DNA from: Nephrocerus scutellatus
Lineage: Eukaryota > Arthropoda > Insecta > Diptera > Pipunculidae
Assembly (NCBI GenBank): GCA_947095585.1
Contig: OX352764.1
Coordinates: 67,909,536 to 67,973,535 of the forward strand
Direction: 5' to 3'
Length of the DNA: 64,000 bases
The notes under the pieces are model-generated. The model did not search any database, had not been told where the DNA came from, and was given only the letters and a program-made list of their open reading frames with translations. Each line of letters begins with the position of its first letter. The stretch's first letter is position 1. A program made the translations under genes and the position numbers. Of this stretch, positions 21,560 to 31,717 are shown piece after piece.

Positions 21560-24290
21560 TTCGTTTCACTTTAAGTTTAAATCCCCTCCAACCACACAGT
21601 ATGTGTGCCCAGAGGAGATACCGCAGACAGTTTGCAGATCCCGTTGAATGTTTTCCCTCGTTGCATTACAGTGATTGCACACTGATATTACCAACAAGGT
21701 CTCAACCTCGTTGACTTTGATGCTGACAGCTGTTGCTTCCATGCTACGCAACCCACTGATTTCCACCTTTTCGCCTGCCATAGTGACCCTGATAAGGACC
21801 GCCGTCCCAGAGCAATCACTGCTTTTGTCGACCCTGTGGATGTGTTATCCGTCTGGACTGAATGGGTTTCTCCCTGTGAGATTAGTTTCCTGTAAAAGAA
21901 GAATGTCAGGTTTATTAGTTTTAATGAATAATTTTAGTGTGATACGCCTAGCTAACGAATAAATAGAGTTCACATTATATGAGAATATACTTATCCTGCT
22001 TATTGTTAACATAATTCACAAATAAGTCTACCCAAAACGGTTGTTTTGGACCTGTCATCAAGACTGCTATAATTAGCAGGAACGACTTCTCTTGCTTTCT
22101 GCAGAATTGTGAAAAGGTCTGCTCCAAATAGCCTTTCCGTATCGTCGAAGATGTTAGATTTTCCAGTAGATGGTGCCGGTTTTGAAACTTGCTTATTTAC
22201 TGGTTTTTTGCTTGCTTGGATGGTTGGTGGTGGTTTGTGGATTGTTGCTGGCTTGCTAGCAGTCCCCATAGCAGCTATACTAGCAAAGCTAACTCCTTTG
22301 ACAATAGCTTTTGCAGCAGATTTCTGGGCGAACTTATGCTGCTCCATCTTCTTTTGGGCGGTTTTTACTTTTTACGCCATTTTTTCTTTATATTTAGGAC
22401 ATCCTCGATAGTTTGCAGGGTGACCAGTTTTTTGGCAATTTGTGCAGAAGACGTTGTCGTCTTTCTTGTTGTCTACATTTCTCGGGCATTGGCTTGGTAA
22501 GTGTTCGTCCTTGCACTTAACGCATCTGTATTTCATGCCGCAGTTGCTTGCGACATGTCCAAACTTTTGGCAGTTTCTGCACTGCGTAATGCCTGCCGGT
22601 TTAAGTTTCTCCCAATGCACCTACTGGTTCATCAGGAGGGTTTTTGAGCAAACTGCTGCCTTATCGCTGTTCTTCTCAAGTTCGACAATGAAATTGTTAA
22701 ATTTCCTGTCGGTCCTCTGAGATTTGAAGGGTTTGACCTCCAGTACAGGGATACCCTCTGCCGTTAATGCATCCTTGACATCATCAGTATCGAAAGAGTG
22801 GTGTATGCCTTTTAGAACCAACATTTCTTTTCGGTCATCCTTAGCAGTATAAGTGTTGAATTACGTCTTCCCGATTGTAGGAAAGACCGAATTTTCTGGT
22901 GCCCATCTTTGTTCATAGCCGTGACGACCGACTTACTGCTGTTGATGTTGCGAATTCTGCAACATATATTGGCACTTCTCGTGATCTTCGAGAGTTCAGC
23001 TATGTTTAGTCTAAAGCAGACTATTGGCGGCATGGCAAATGTTTTTGTTGTTGGTCCCGTAGACTGGGGTTTTTTTGGTTGCTGGAGCGACAGGAGCGAC
23101 AGCTCCACCTTCTTTTGGACGGTTTTTACTTTTTCCGCCATTTTTTCTTTATATTTAGGACATCCTCGATAGTTTGCAGGGTGACCAGTTTTTTGGCAAT
23201 TTGTGCAGAAGACGTTGTCGTCTTTCTTGTTGTCTACATTTCTCGGGCATTGGCCTGGTAAGTGTTCGTCCTTGCACTTAACGCATCTGTATTTCATGCC
23301 GCAGTTGCTTGCGACATGTCCAAACATTTGGCAGTTTCTGCACTGCGTAATGCCTGCCGGTTTAAGTTTCTCCCAATGCACCAACTGGTTCATCAGGAGG
23401 GTTTTTGAGCAAACTGCTGCCTTATCGCAGTTCTTCTCAAGTTCGACAATGAAATTGTTAAATTTCCTGTCGGTCCTCTGAGATTTGAAGGGTTTGACCT
23501 CCAGTACAGGGATACCCTCTGCCGTTAATGCATCCTTGACATCATCAGTATCGAAGGAGTGGTGTATGCCTTTTAGGACCAACATTTCTTTTCGGTCCTC
23601 CTTAGCAGTATAAGTGTTGAATTCAGTCTTTCCCGATTGTAGAAAAGACCGAATTTTCTGGTGCCCATCTTTGTTCATAGCCGTGACGACCGACTCACTG
23701 CTGTTGATGTTGCGAATTCTGCAACATATATTGGCACTTCTCGTGAACTTCGAGAGCTCAGCGACGTTTAGTCTAAAGCAGACTATTGGCGGCATGGCAA
23801 ATGTTTTTGTTGTTGGTCCCGTAGACTGGAAGCGACAGGTGGTGGTGTCTTCTTTGTGAGATTTTGCTTCTCTTTTGCTTTATCAGTTTTTCCTGCAGCG
23901 GTTGTTTTCGGCGGATTGCTTCCTTCAGCAGTAACTACTGCAGGAGTAGATGATGTTGATGGTGATGATGGTCTGGAATTTGATTCAGACAATCTCCTTC
24001 TTTTTGCCTTTACTGGCACGGTTACAGGAGAAGACTGCTCTTTGCGATTGTCTTCTTCTGTATTTTGCTCTTCGCTGGTAATGGAATCGGACACTTCAGT
24101 ATCCGATTCCTCGCCTAGGCTCATATTTTCCTCTTTAAAGGAAGTGGCGTCTTCGCAAAGCTGGTTGACTTCATCCAGCCTTTCGTACAGAGATGCGAGG
24201 AATTCACCACCATGGTTGGAGACTTCTTGTCTAATTAAGGTTAATACCTCATTAACCTTTTCCTTCCGTTTCTGTTTTTTATCCATTTTA
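21560..24290 (-). mobile_element. Jockey-like LINE (family J), copy 1, ORF1 plus start of ORF2
   Basis: ORF1 begins at 24286 (MDKKQKRKEKVNEV) with an acidic, Ser/Pro-rich N-terminus. Then come a PRE_C2HC-type region (AEGIPVLEVKPFKSQRTDRK) and three zinc knuckles (QCRNCQMFGHVASNC, YRCVKCKDEHLPGQC, CTNCQKTGHPANYRGC). ORF1 ends near 22006. ORF2 is represented only by endonuclease sequence (about 21990 to 21566), with the SHR-less tail ISSGHTYCVVGGDLN. RT is missing, so this is a 3'-deleted rather than the usual 5'-truncated LINE. A 762-bp part of ORF1 is duplicated in tandem. A frameshift near 23785-23835 splits ORF1. Confidence 0.85.
22340..23838 (-). repeat. 762-bp tandem duplication inside LINE ORF1
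   Basis: 22340-23101 and 23102-23838 are the same segment at an offset of 761-762 bases, with a few percent difference. Each carries the PRE_C2HC region and all three zinc knuckles. The upstream copy (23102-23838) is open, and the two are partly joined in one long frame (22812-23795). The downstream copy has a stop and a frameshift. Confidence 0.9.
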
Positions 24291-24539
24291 TAGGGCTTAA
24301 AAATGAAAAAAAAACTTAATCTGAAGTTAAATAACTATTATTTATGAATAAGTGCCTGAAATTAAAAAGTAATTAGTGAAATATGTTAAAAAATCGCAGG
24401 TAGCGAAATTCTCGCTTTTTGGTGTGAGGGTTTTTTTTCTGTAGCTGGTAGCAGGTAGCTGCGCGATCTGGTGCGGGATCTTAATCAGATGTGCCCGAGT
24501 TGAGCGTTCGATGCTGACTGTGAGTAAGCCTGTGCTTAA
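24291..24539. other. Flank of LINE J 5' end
   Basis: Probable short 5' untranslated part of the LINE plus unique sequence; nothing else seen. Confidence 0.3.
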
Positions 24540-25040
24540 CGGATGATTACTACTCATGCGGCTGCAATCCAACAACAAAACAACTCTAATCGTAGAGCAA
24601 GCAGCGCTGCTGACAGCGCACCATGCACGCAGAACACAATCATTATAGTATGACATGATCTGATGCCGCTATATGAGGATTGTTTGGGAGCCCCCCGACC
24701 CTGCGACCCGATCACTTTCAAATTTTAAAAGAAAGTATTGTCACCGGAAATATACATGTGTGCAAAATTTCGATCGGGCTTTGGGAAGTGGGTTTAGAAT
24801 TTATCACAAGATCCAGCGAGCCAGCCACGGGTTCGCGAAGTTATTATAGAGAATTAAATAAAGCAGCGCTACTCACAGCACACCTGTGCACACAGCATTC
24901 GGTCATTATAGTATGACATGATCTTTTGCCGCTATATGGAACAAAAATTTGTATGGGAGATCCCTCAGCCCGCCGGCAGGCCAACCACCTACCCAGCCAG
25001 CCACAGGCACGCGAAGTTAATATAGACAATTTAAAAGGAG
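24540..25040 (+). repeat. Two DR1 units head-to-tail
   Basis: Unit one runs 24540-24855 and unit two 24856-25040. Both hold the CAGCGCT..CATTATAGTATGACATGATC segment, TATGGGAG or TGGGAGCCCC, and the terminal CAGCCAG-rich tract with GCGAAGTTA.TATAGA.AATTT. Confidence 0.75.
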
Positions 25041-25889
25041 AAAAATCTAATCTACTTCTTACTAGATCACTGAATGCTGAACCGCTCCACAAACGGACTG
25101 CTTGCCCAGCTGTTCAAAGCCTTAAAAACTCACTGATGTAAACAAATCGATACAGATACCCAGCTATTCTGAAATATCTGTAAAAGTATTGACGGCTGGT
25201 GCGTAAGCGCGGAAGAATGAAGGCACGCTGTCCAAAAAACAGCTCGAATTTTTCCAAGACGACCTGTGGGAATTTGTTATGGAAAACAATTGATATTGAG
25301 AATGAGCTTGGATCAGGTTACCATAAAATTGTAAATGTTCCAATGAGAGCTCTTTCATATGATATTTCTTAAACGTTGGAGCTTTGCCGACCTTTGAAGT
25401 CAGAGCTGAATGTATGTATATTTATACATATGTTATTGCTACCTGGCTATCTATCTCGTAAAGGATTCGATGAAGAACCCTTGCCATATGTAGTAAAAGT
25501 AGGAGAAAATAAAAAAATATGTTCCGGGTTATACAGGAACTGAAGGCAATAATGAATAAACTGATCCACTTGCAAGAAGCGATTTGTCCACTGTTCATTT
25601 TGGTCCGAAAGCTTGAGTCAATCAAGCTTAACTGTGGGCATTCGAAAATGTTTGGACACCAAACAGGAGCACTATTGGAACACCATAGCTCTTATTACCA
25701 AGCTGTGTGGATAGGCTGACCAAAAAAGCGCGAAGCTTTTTTTTTTTTCTTTTGTCAGATTTAGGCTGAAACATTTGTGTAGAAATATAATAACGACCGA
25801 AAAATTTCGATCACTGAATCTAGATCATGTAAAAGGTAACGAAGAGATTTAAATAGTGAATTTCTTTGGTATTGAGTGATTTTGTTCAA
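25041..25889. other. Spacer, no recognised gene
   Basis: Short open frames exist at 25164-25358 and 25519-25719, without recognised motifs and with ordinary intergenic composition. Confidence 0.35.
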
Positions 25890-27330
25890 ACGTTCACATA
25901 TATGTATCTCCGATGACAACATTTTTTATTAAAATTTTGAAGTGATCGGGCCCGAGCGCCGAGGTGCTCTCATAAAAACTTATTCATAATTTTATATACA
26001 CATGTGTGTAACTCCGATGGCAACACTTTCTGTAAAAATTTGGAAGCTATCGGGATGCTTCCCGATTTTATTTGCACACATGTGTATCTCCGATAACGAC
26101 ACTTTCTGTAAAAATTTGGAAGTGATCGGGCCTCAGGCCGAGGTGCTCCATATAATTTTTCTAAAAATCAACCCGATTTTATGTATATTTGCGGTGACAT
26201 GACAACTAAAAATTTGAAAGTGATCGGGCCCCAAGGCTCCCATATAATTTTTTTTCAAAATTTTCCCGATTTTATTCATACATTTAACACGTGTATTTCC
26301 GATGACAACGCTTCCTGTAAAAATTTGGAAGTGATCGCACTCAGGCCAAGGTTATCCCATAATTTTTTTTTGCAGAATTAACCCGATTTTATCTATATCT
26401 CCGATGACAACACTTTCTGTAAAAATTTGTAAGAAATCGAAATCCAGGACCAAGGGGCTCTCATATAATTTTTTTTTAAATTAACCCGATTTTATGTGTG
26501 ACAACATTTTCTGTTTTGAAGTGATCGGGCCCCAGGGCCAAGGGTCCCATATATATTTTTTCAAAGTAACCTGATTTTTTTAAAATTTTGCACACATGTG
26601 TATCTCCGATTAGCAATTAGAGAATGCAAAATTTTAATTTTTAAATTTTCTATATTAACTTCGTGTACGCGTGTGCTTGCTTGTCGTGGGATCTTGTGAT
26701 AAATTTTTAATCCACTTCCCAAAGCCCGATTTTATTGAAACTTTGCACACATTTGTAATTCCAATTTTCGACAAATTTTATACATATGTGCAAATCCGAT
26801 GGACAACACTTTTTGTAAAAATTTGAATCTGATCGAGGGCCCCATACAAATGTAAAAAAAAAAATTTACTCGATTTTCTTCAAATTTTATACACATGTGT
26901 GTCTCCGATGGAAAACACTTTTTGTATAAATTTTTGGAGTGATCGGGCCCCTATACAAATTCTTTAAAAAATGCACCCCAATTTTCTTTAAATGTATGCA
27001 CATGTATATCTCCGATGGACAACACTTTTTGAGCGATTGGGCATCGGAGTCGGGGGCTCCCTACAATTTTTTTAAAAAATTTACCCGATAACACTTTTGC
27101 AAAAATTAGTAATTCGCCCCAGGGCCGAGGAGCTCTCAAATATTTTTTTAAAAATGAACCCGATTTTATGCAGATGTGTATCACCGAGGTGCAAAAACTT
27201 TCTGTAAAAGGTCTAGGTGGTCCCATATAATTTATTTTAAAAAGTATTTTATTCAAACTTTGTACATTGTTTATCCCCGATTAAAGAATTAACACGAAAA
27301 ATTTTAATTTTTATGGGTTGTTTTTTTATT
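25890..27330 (-). repeat. DR1 array with about 13 tandem modules
   Basis: Modules of about 95-110 bases repeat in this orientation: TCTCCGATGACAACACTTTC, TGTAAAAATTTGGAAGTGATC, GGGCCC.AGG..GAGG, CCCATATAATTTTTT, ACCCGATTTTAT, ACACATGTGTA. Starts occur near 25910, 26013, 26090, 26190, 26298, 26400, 26500, 26605, 26800, 26905, 27010, 27085 and 27180. A unit junction at 26625-26740 shows the family ends (AATTTTCTATATTAACTTCG). The closing end is near 27290. Confidence 0.85.
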
Positions 27331-28363
27331 TGTTGGTTTTTTTTATTTTCGATCGAAAATCCGACAAAACATAAAAAGTTTTAAAGCTAAATATATGACC
27401 AACGTTGTTATTCCGTATTTGAGTTTCTAGTTTCGAATTTAGTCGACAGTTATAATTTCAATTTCTCGTGTTACATTAAAACTTTTTTTTACATCTTTTT
27501 AACTACCAAACAGTTAACTAGGGAGCTTCCATTTAATTTTTTTAACACTCTGTAAGAGTTTCGAAGTGATCGGGCCCTAAGGCCGAGGGTTTCATACAAA
27601 TTGTATCTAAATGAATCGGATTTTATTCAAACTTTGCACACATGTGTATCTCCGATTAGAGAATTTATAGGACAATTTTTTACATCGCTACATGTTTTCG
27701 ACCGACAATCCGACAAAAAATAAAACGTTTTTAAGCTACATACATAATATAACCAACCAAAGTTATTATTTCTAATTTGAGTTTCCAGTTTCGAATTTAG
27801 TCGATAGTTATAAATTCAATTTCTGGTATTAGATTGAAACTTTTTTTTACGTTTTTTGAGCATCCGGACTAACTAGCCAGAAAAAAGTACAATAAAAATT
27901 TTTCCATAATTTTTTTTTAATAATTTTTTTTTTCGAAACATTAAAACCATTCATAATTATTGATTTAACTATCGTAATGTTAATACGTTTTATTTTCATT
28001 TAGCGGTTTCATTAGCGGTTTTTATAGCATTGTTACGACCTATGATCTATAAATTAATTCGGATATTAACAATTCTACACATACGTATCACACAACTTAT
28101 ATAATAAATATAAGTATATAAGTAAACCAAATGACTTCTGGCTATATCATAATCAGATAAAATAATATAAGTACATAATATATACTCGTACATCTAAAAT
28201 AACACTACGAGGCATTCTTACTAAACCACTTGTATTGGCAGCGAACATAATTGTTATATATCCTATTTGCAAACTGTACGCTATTACGAGTATAATTGAC
28301 TAAAGAAATCGGCTATATGCTTTCTGTGTTCTATATAATACATATTGAAATGGTTAAATGAGT
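27331..28363. other. Spacer with DR1 piece, downstream of the TGF-beta gene
   Basis: 27530-27670 is one further DR1 module (GATCGGGCCCTAAGGCCGAGG, then ACACATGTGTATCTCCGATT). Segments 27340-27480 and 27680-27840 resemble each other (GACAAAA.ATAAAA.GTTTTTAAGCTA, then AGTTTC.AGTTTCGAATTTAGTCGA) and flank that module as a direct repeat. The rest is AT-rich. Confidence 0.5.
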
Positions 28364-28523
28364 TTAATAATTAAACATGCGTTTGTGGTAAAAAATTAAA
28401 TTAAATAAAATTAAATATGAAATAAGTACATTGGAGTAAATGGTATTAATATTATATTGCATGTGTACGATTTTCACACAATAGAAGGTGACGAGCGGTA
28501 AAGAATTATCGTACGGGGACTGA

Positions 28524-31500
28524 CTACCTACACCCGCACGACTCAATCACCATATTAGGAAACGTCCTTAAAGTTGCGGTATTATTGCTGTCAATAAAAA
28601 ACAGTTGCAGTGATGAGAACTGCTTTGCTGTACAACACGGTATCAACTCTAAAGGCTTTTTGCCCGTTACTTTTCTATGCGTTGAAACTTTCTGAAAAAA
28701 ACAATAAAAACAAAATTGTTTTGAAAAATTATGCATATACCAAAAAATGTCTTAACTGACCTGCAAGAATGTACTGTGGTGTGATGTGCTTTGCGTAACA
28801 CTTGCCACAGAGCCACAGGAGCCCCGACAGAAGTAAGCATCGTATCCACGTGGTTGAATGATCCAGTCGCCCCAGCCAATTTCCTCAAAAGAGATGTACA
28901 ACTTCTCCCGGCAACATTCCGTTACACCTTCAGTACAATTGATACTTCGTTTTTGACGGGAAACTCGCCGCCGATTTTGCGTGTCTATCATTATGAATGG
29001 TCTATAGTCCTTGTCGACTGATATCACACTATCCATAGAATCAATTTCACAATCCTGGCAGGAGATGTGAATAAGATGGCTCAACTCGTGATTGCCGAAC
29101 CAGCGCTTGATTGGCCATTCAATGTCGATTTTAGTCCATCCATCTGTAATAATAATAACTCTTAGTAAATGCAACAAATGAGCCGTAAGACAACGCCAAC
29201 GAAAACTGCGTGTTTTAATAAAATAAATGAAATAAAACTTAACAAAATAGCAACAACAAAATAAAAGATAAATAAAAATATATTTAAAGTACTGAAGATT
29301 TTTAAAAAATATAAAATATATTTTTCCTTTGTCGTTTTCAATTTCAAATTCAAAAATAAAAAAAACTATTAAAATTTAAATTGATTTTTCATGTAAATTC
29401 TATAATCGGAGTCACAAATGTGTGCTAAGTTAAAAAATTGGGTTAATGTTTAAAAAACTTATACGGGAGCCCCTCGAGGGCGTTTTTATTCAAATTTTTA
29501 CAAGTGTGTACCTTCGATAACAACATTTTTGTAAAAATATATAATTTTTTAAAAATTTTTCTTCAAACTCTGCACACATGTGTGTCCGATTAGAGTACCT
29601 ACATGAACAATTTTAGTAGTTATGGGTTTAGCGGTTGCGTTTACTTCAAAGGATGGTAAACTATACAAAACGTAAGAATGTTTTCACCTTTTAAACCGAT
29701 CGACTGTATTGCAATGGGCTTTACTTTTGGCAAATACTTTGAGTTAATGCCTTGTTCCACTTCAGACACGACAATTGTTTGTTGCTTCAGAATGCTCTCT
29801 CTGTTGGTCGTGCTTGTTGTTGCCTTATTTTTGAAAATCCAAAGTACAGCTGTGTTGACATCGAAACCTTCTACATCGACATCGTCTATTTTAAACGAGA
29901 AGCATATCGATGGATGTGGCCCAAGACGATGACATTCATGCTTTTCTACAAATTTAAAAGTTGATTGTTTCAATAATTTTGTTTTACAATTGCAATCACA
30001 ATTCTTAAGTACATACATACGCAAGTACTCGTATATATTATGTTACCACAAAATATTCGAGCTATAAAATTTCCTGAATTAAAGTAATTAATTAAAAGTA
30101 AAATTTAAAACTCGTTAAAAATTAAAAATAAGTAAAATAATAGCTTTTATGTTCGATCGAGTTTTTTAAAATATATATTAAGTTCGGCGGAGGGACATAA
30201 GTGTCAAAAAAATTGGGTCCGGATCGGTCCCTAATTCGATTTGGAACTTATGTCCCATTTGGTGGGTCATAAGTCCCAAAAGTCAATATTGGGACTTATG
30301 TACTTGCGCCATTAAGTTCGCGTTCGGATGTGTGTTTGTTTGTTTGCCACCAAATTTTGTGATAAATTTTGAACCCACTTTCTAAAGTCGGATTTTATTC
30401 AAACTTTGCACACGTGTGTATCTCCGATGACAACACTTTGGGCCGCAGGTCCCAGTGCTAACCCATAATTTTTTTCAAATTAACCCGATTTTATGAGAAC
30501 ACTTTTCTAAAAATTGGTAGTGATCGGGCCCCAGGGTCGAGGCAATCCCATATATTTTTTTTTTCAAAATTAACTTGATTTAATGCGTATCTCCTATTAC
30601 AATACTTTCTATCAAAATTTGGAAGTGGTCGGGCCTCAGGACCAACGTGTTGAACTACTGTGTTTTTGCATAATAAATAAAAATTTGTTTTTACTAAATC
30701 AATTATTTACTTACCTCTTTCTAAAAAAATAAACTTTTTGCTCGTCCTAGCATAGTAATCATCGAGATCCTTAGATTTTGCCTGCTCATCTTCGTGTTGT
30801 ATGGTTGAACCTTCGTAAATGGGTTTTGGTAATCCAATAGCCGAAACGTTCGGTTTATCCTTTAAACGCAGCTTCTCTAGAATTTGCTGTTTGACGAATT
30901 CAATGCGAAGACGAGTCAATTCCTCTTCACTGATGTGCTCGACTTTACGATGGTTGTTTTCACATTTTGGACACTTTATTGCAACAGAACCTCCGTTTTG
31001 GCTAACATCGTCGGAAGCTTCTGCTTGATGAGCGTGCTTGTGGTGATTGTTTCGTTCGCTCTCATTGGAATTAAAATATTCATTCAGTTTTTCATCGCGT
31101 AAAAAGTTTTCTTCAGCAAGTTCGGTAGGTGAGCCGTCGTATTCATTTCCATTATTATCAATAAACTCATCGTTGCCGTATGATGTGCCATTGTTTTCAA
31201 ATAACTCCACATTAGGGTTTCCAAAAGGCTCTTCGTTAGAACTTCCAAAATTTAAGTGCCGCCATAAGTGTGGTTTATTTCGTAGGTTGTTATACTTTTT
31301 TTGATTATTTTCAGTTATAGCTTTTGCGTTGTTCTCATGCTGTCCTTGGAGATGGATATTTTCAGCGCTATCCTTCTCAGTATGAAGTGAATAATGAATT
31401 TGTTGATGTTTTCCAGTTCTAGCCTCAGCATTGTTTGCATGCTTTCCTTGCGTATATTCGAAGCTGGTTTTCTCAGGAAGGTGTGAGTAATATTCTTCCG

Positions 31501-31717
31501 CATGCTGATGACGACGATGATGCTGATGATGATGATGTCTGCGTGATTTGTTTGTTTGTAGCTGCTTTTGCGAGAGATGATGTTTGTGATTCCGAACAAA
31601 TTGCACTACTGTAGCGTTGTGGTCATTTGATTGTGAACTGGCATATATTTGGCTGTACATGCTAATATATTCCAGCACAACAACAGCTAAAAGTATCGCT
31701 TTAAAAAATTTCGTCAT
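28524..31717 (-). CDS. daw: Activin-type TGF-beta ligand, most likely dawdle (four coding exons)
   Basis: Exons 31717-30715, 29945-29688, 29143-28761 and 28691-28524 (minus), with phases 1, 1 and 0, join into 603 residues. Donors are GTAAGT, GTGAAA and GTCAGT; all acceptors end AG. The secreted ligand would signal through activin receptors to Smad2. Residues 1-26 form a signal peptide; 59-72 are His/Arg-rich; CPKC sits at 249-252; a propeptide helix ([16 protein letters not shown]) follows at about 269-284. A furin site RQKR precedes a 117-residue mature domain with cysteines at 4, 11, 12, 40, 44, 81, 82, 114 and 116, the nine-cysteine activin pattern, ending ESCGCR. The ~600-residue length and SVASVTQ segment favour dawdle over the longer Activin-beta; this is from memory of the family. 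The start context is TCAAAAATG. A possible ATTAAA polyadenylation signal is at 28364-28369. Confidence 0.88.
29390..29640 (+). repeat. DR1 fragment in intron 2 of the TGF-beta gene
   Basis: Starts TTTTTCATGTAAATTCTATAATCGG and contains ATACGGGAGCCCCTCGAGG. It then switches to minus-orientation modules (TACCTTCGATAACAACATTT, CTGCACACATGTGTGTCCG), so it is a rearranged or fold-back pair of DR1 ends. Confidence 0.65.
30186..30310 (+). mobile_element. 125-bp inverted-repeat element with 9-bp TSD
   Basis: Bounded by a 9-bp duplication ATTAAGTTC (30177-30185 and 30311-30319). The terminal 22 bases (starting GGCGGAGGGACATAAGT) match the right end inverted at 17 of 22 positions. The motif GGGACATAAGT or its reverse recurs four times inside. 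It sits in a DR1 copy in intron 1 of the TGF-beta gene. A 9-bp duplication fits Mutator-like or Merlin-like elements; the superfamily is undecided. Confidence 0.75.
30311..30655 (-). repeat. DR1 fragment in intron 1 of the TGF-beta gene
   Basis: Follows TTAAGTTCGCG with a TGTTTGTTTG tract, ATTTTGTGATAAATTTTGAAC, ACACGTGTGTATCTCCGATG and two to three modules with GATCGGGCC. Its first bases continue the DR1 end at 30170-30185 on the far side of the small element. Confidence 0.75.

Noticed and set aside
25890..27330. CRISPR-like array of regular ~105-bp repeats
   Set aside because: Eukaryotic context, degenerate units without unique spacers, and the same modules are dispersed across the window in both orientations.
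31500..31545. Simple GAT/ATG microsatellite only
   Set aside because: It lies within the signal-proximal exon of the TGF-beta gene and encodes the in-frame His-rich tract.
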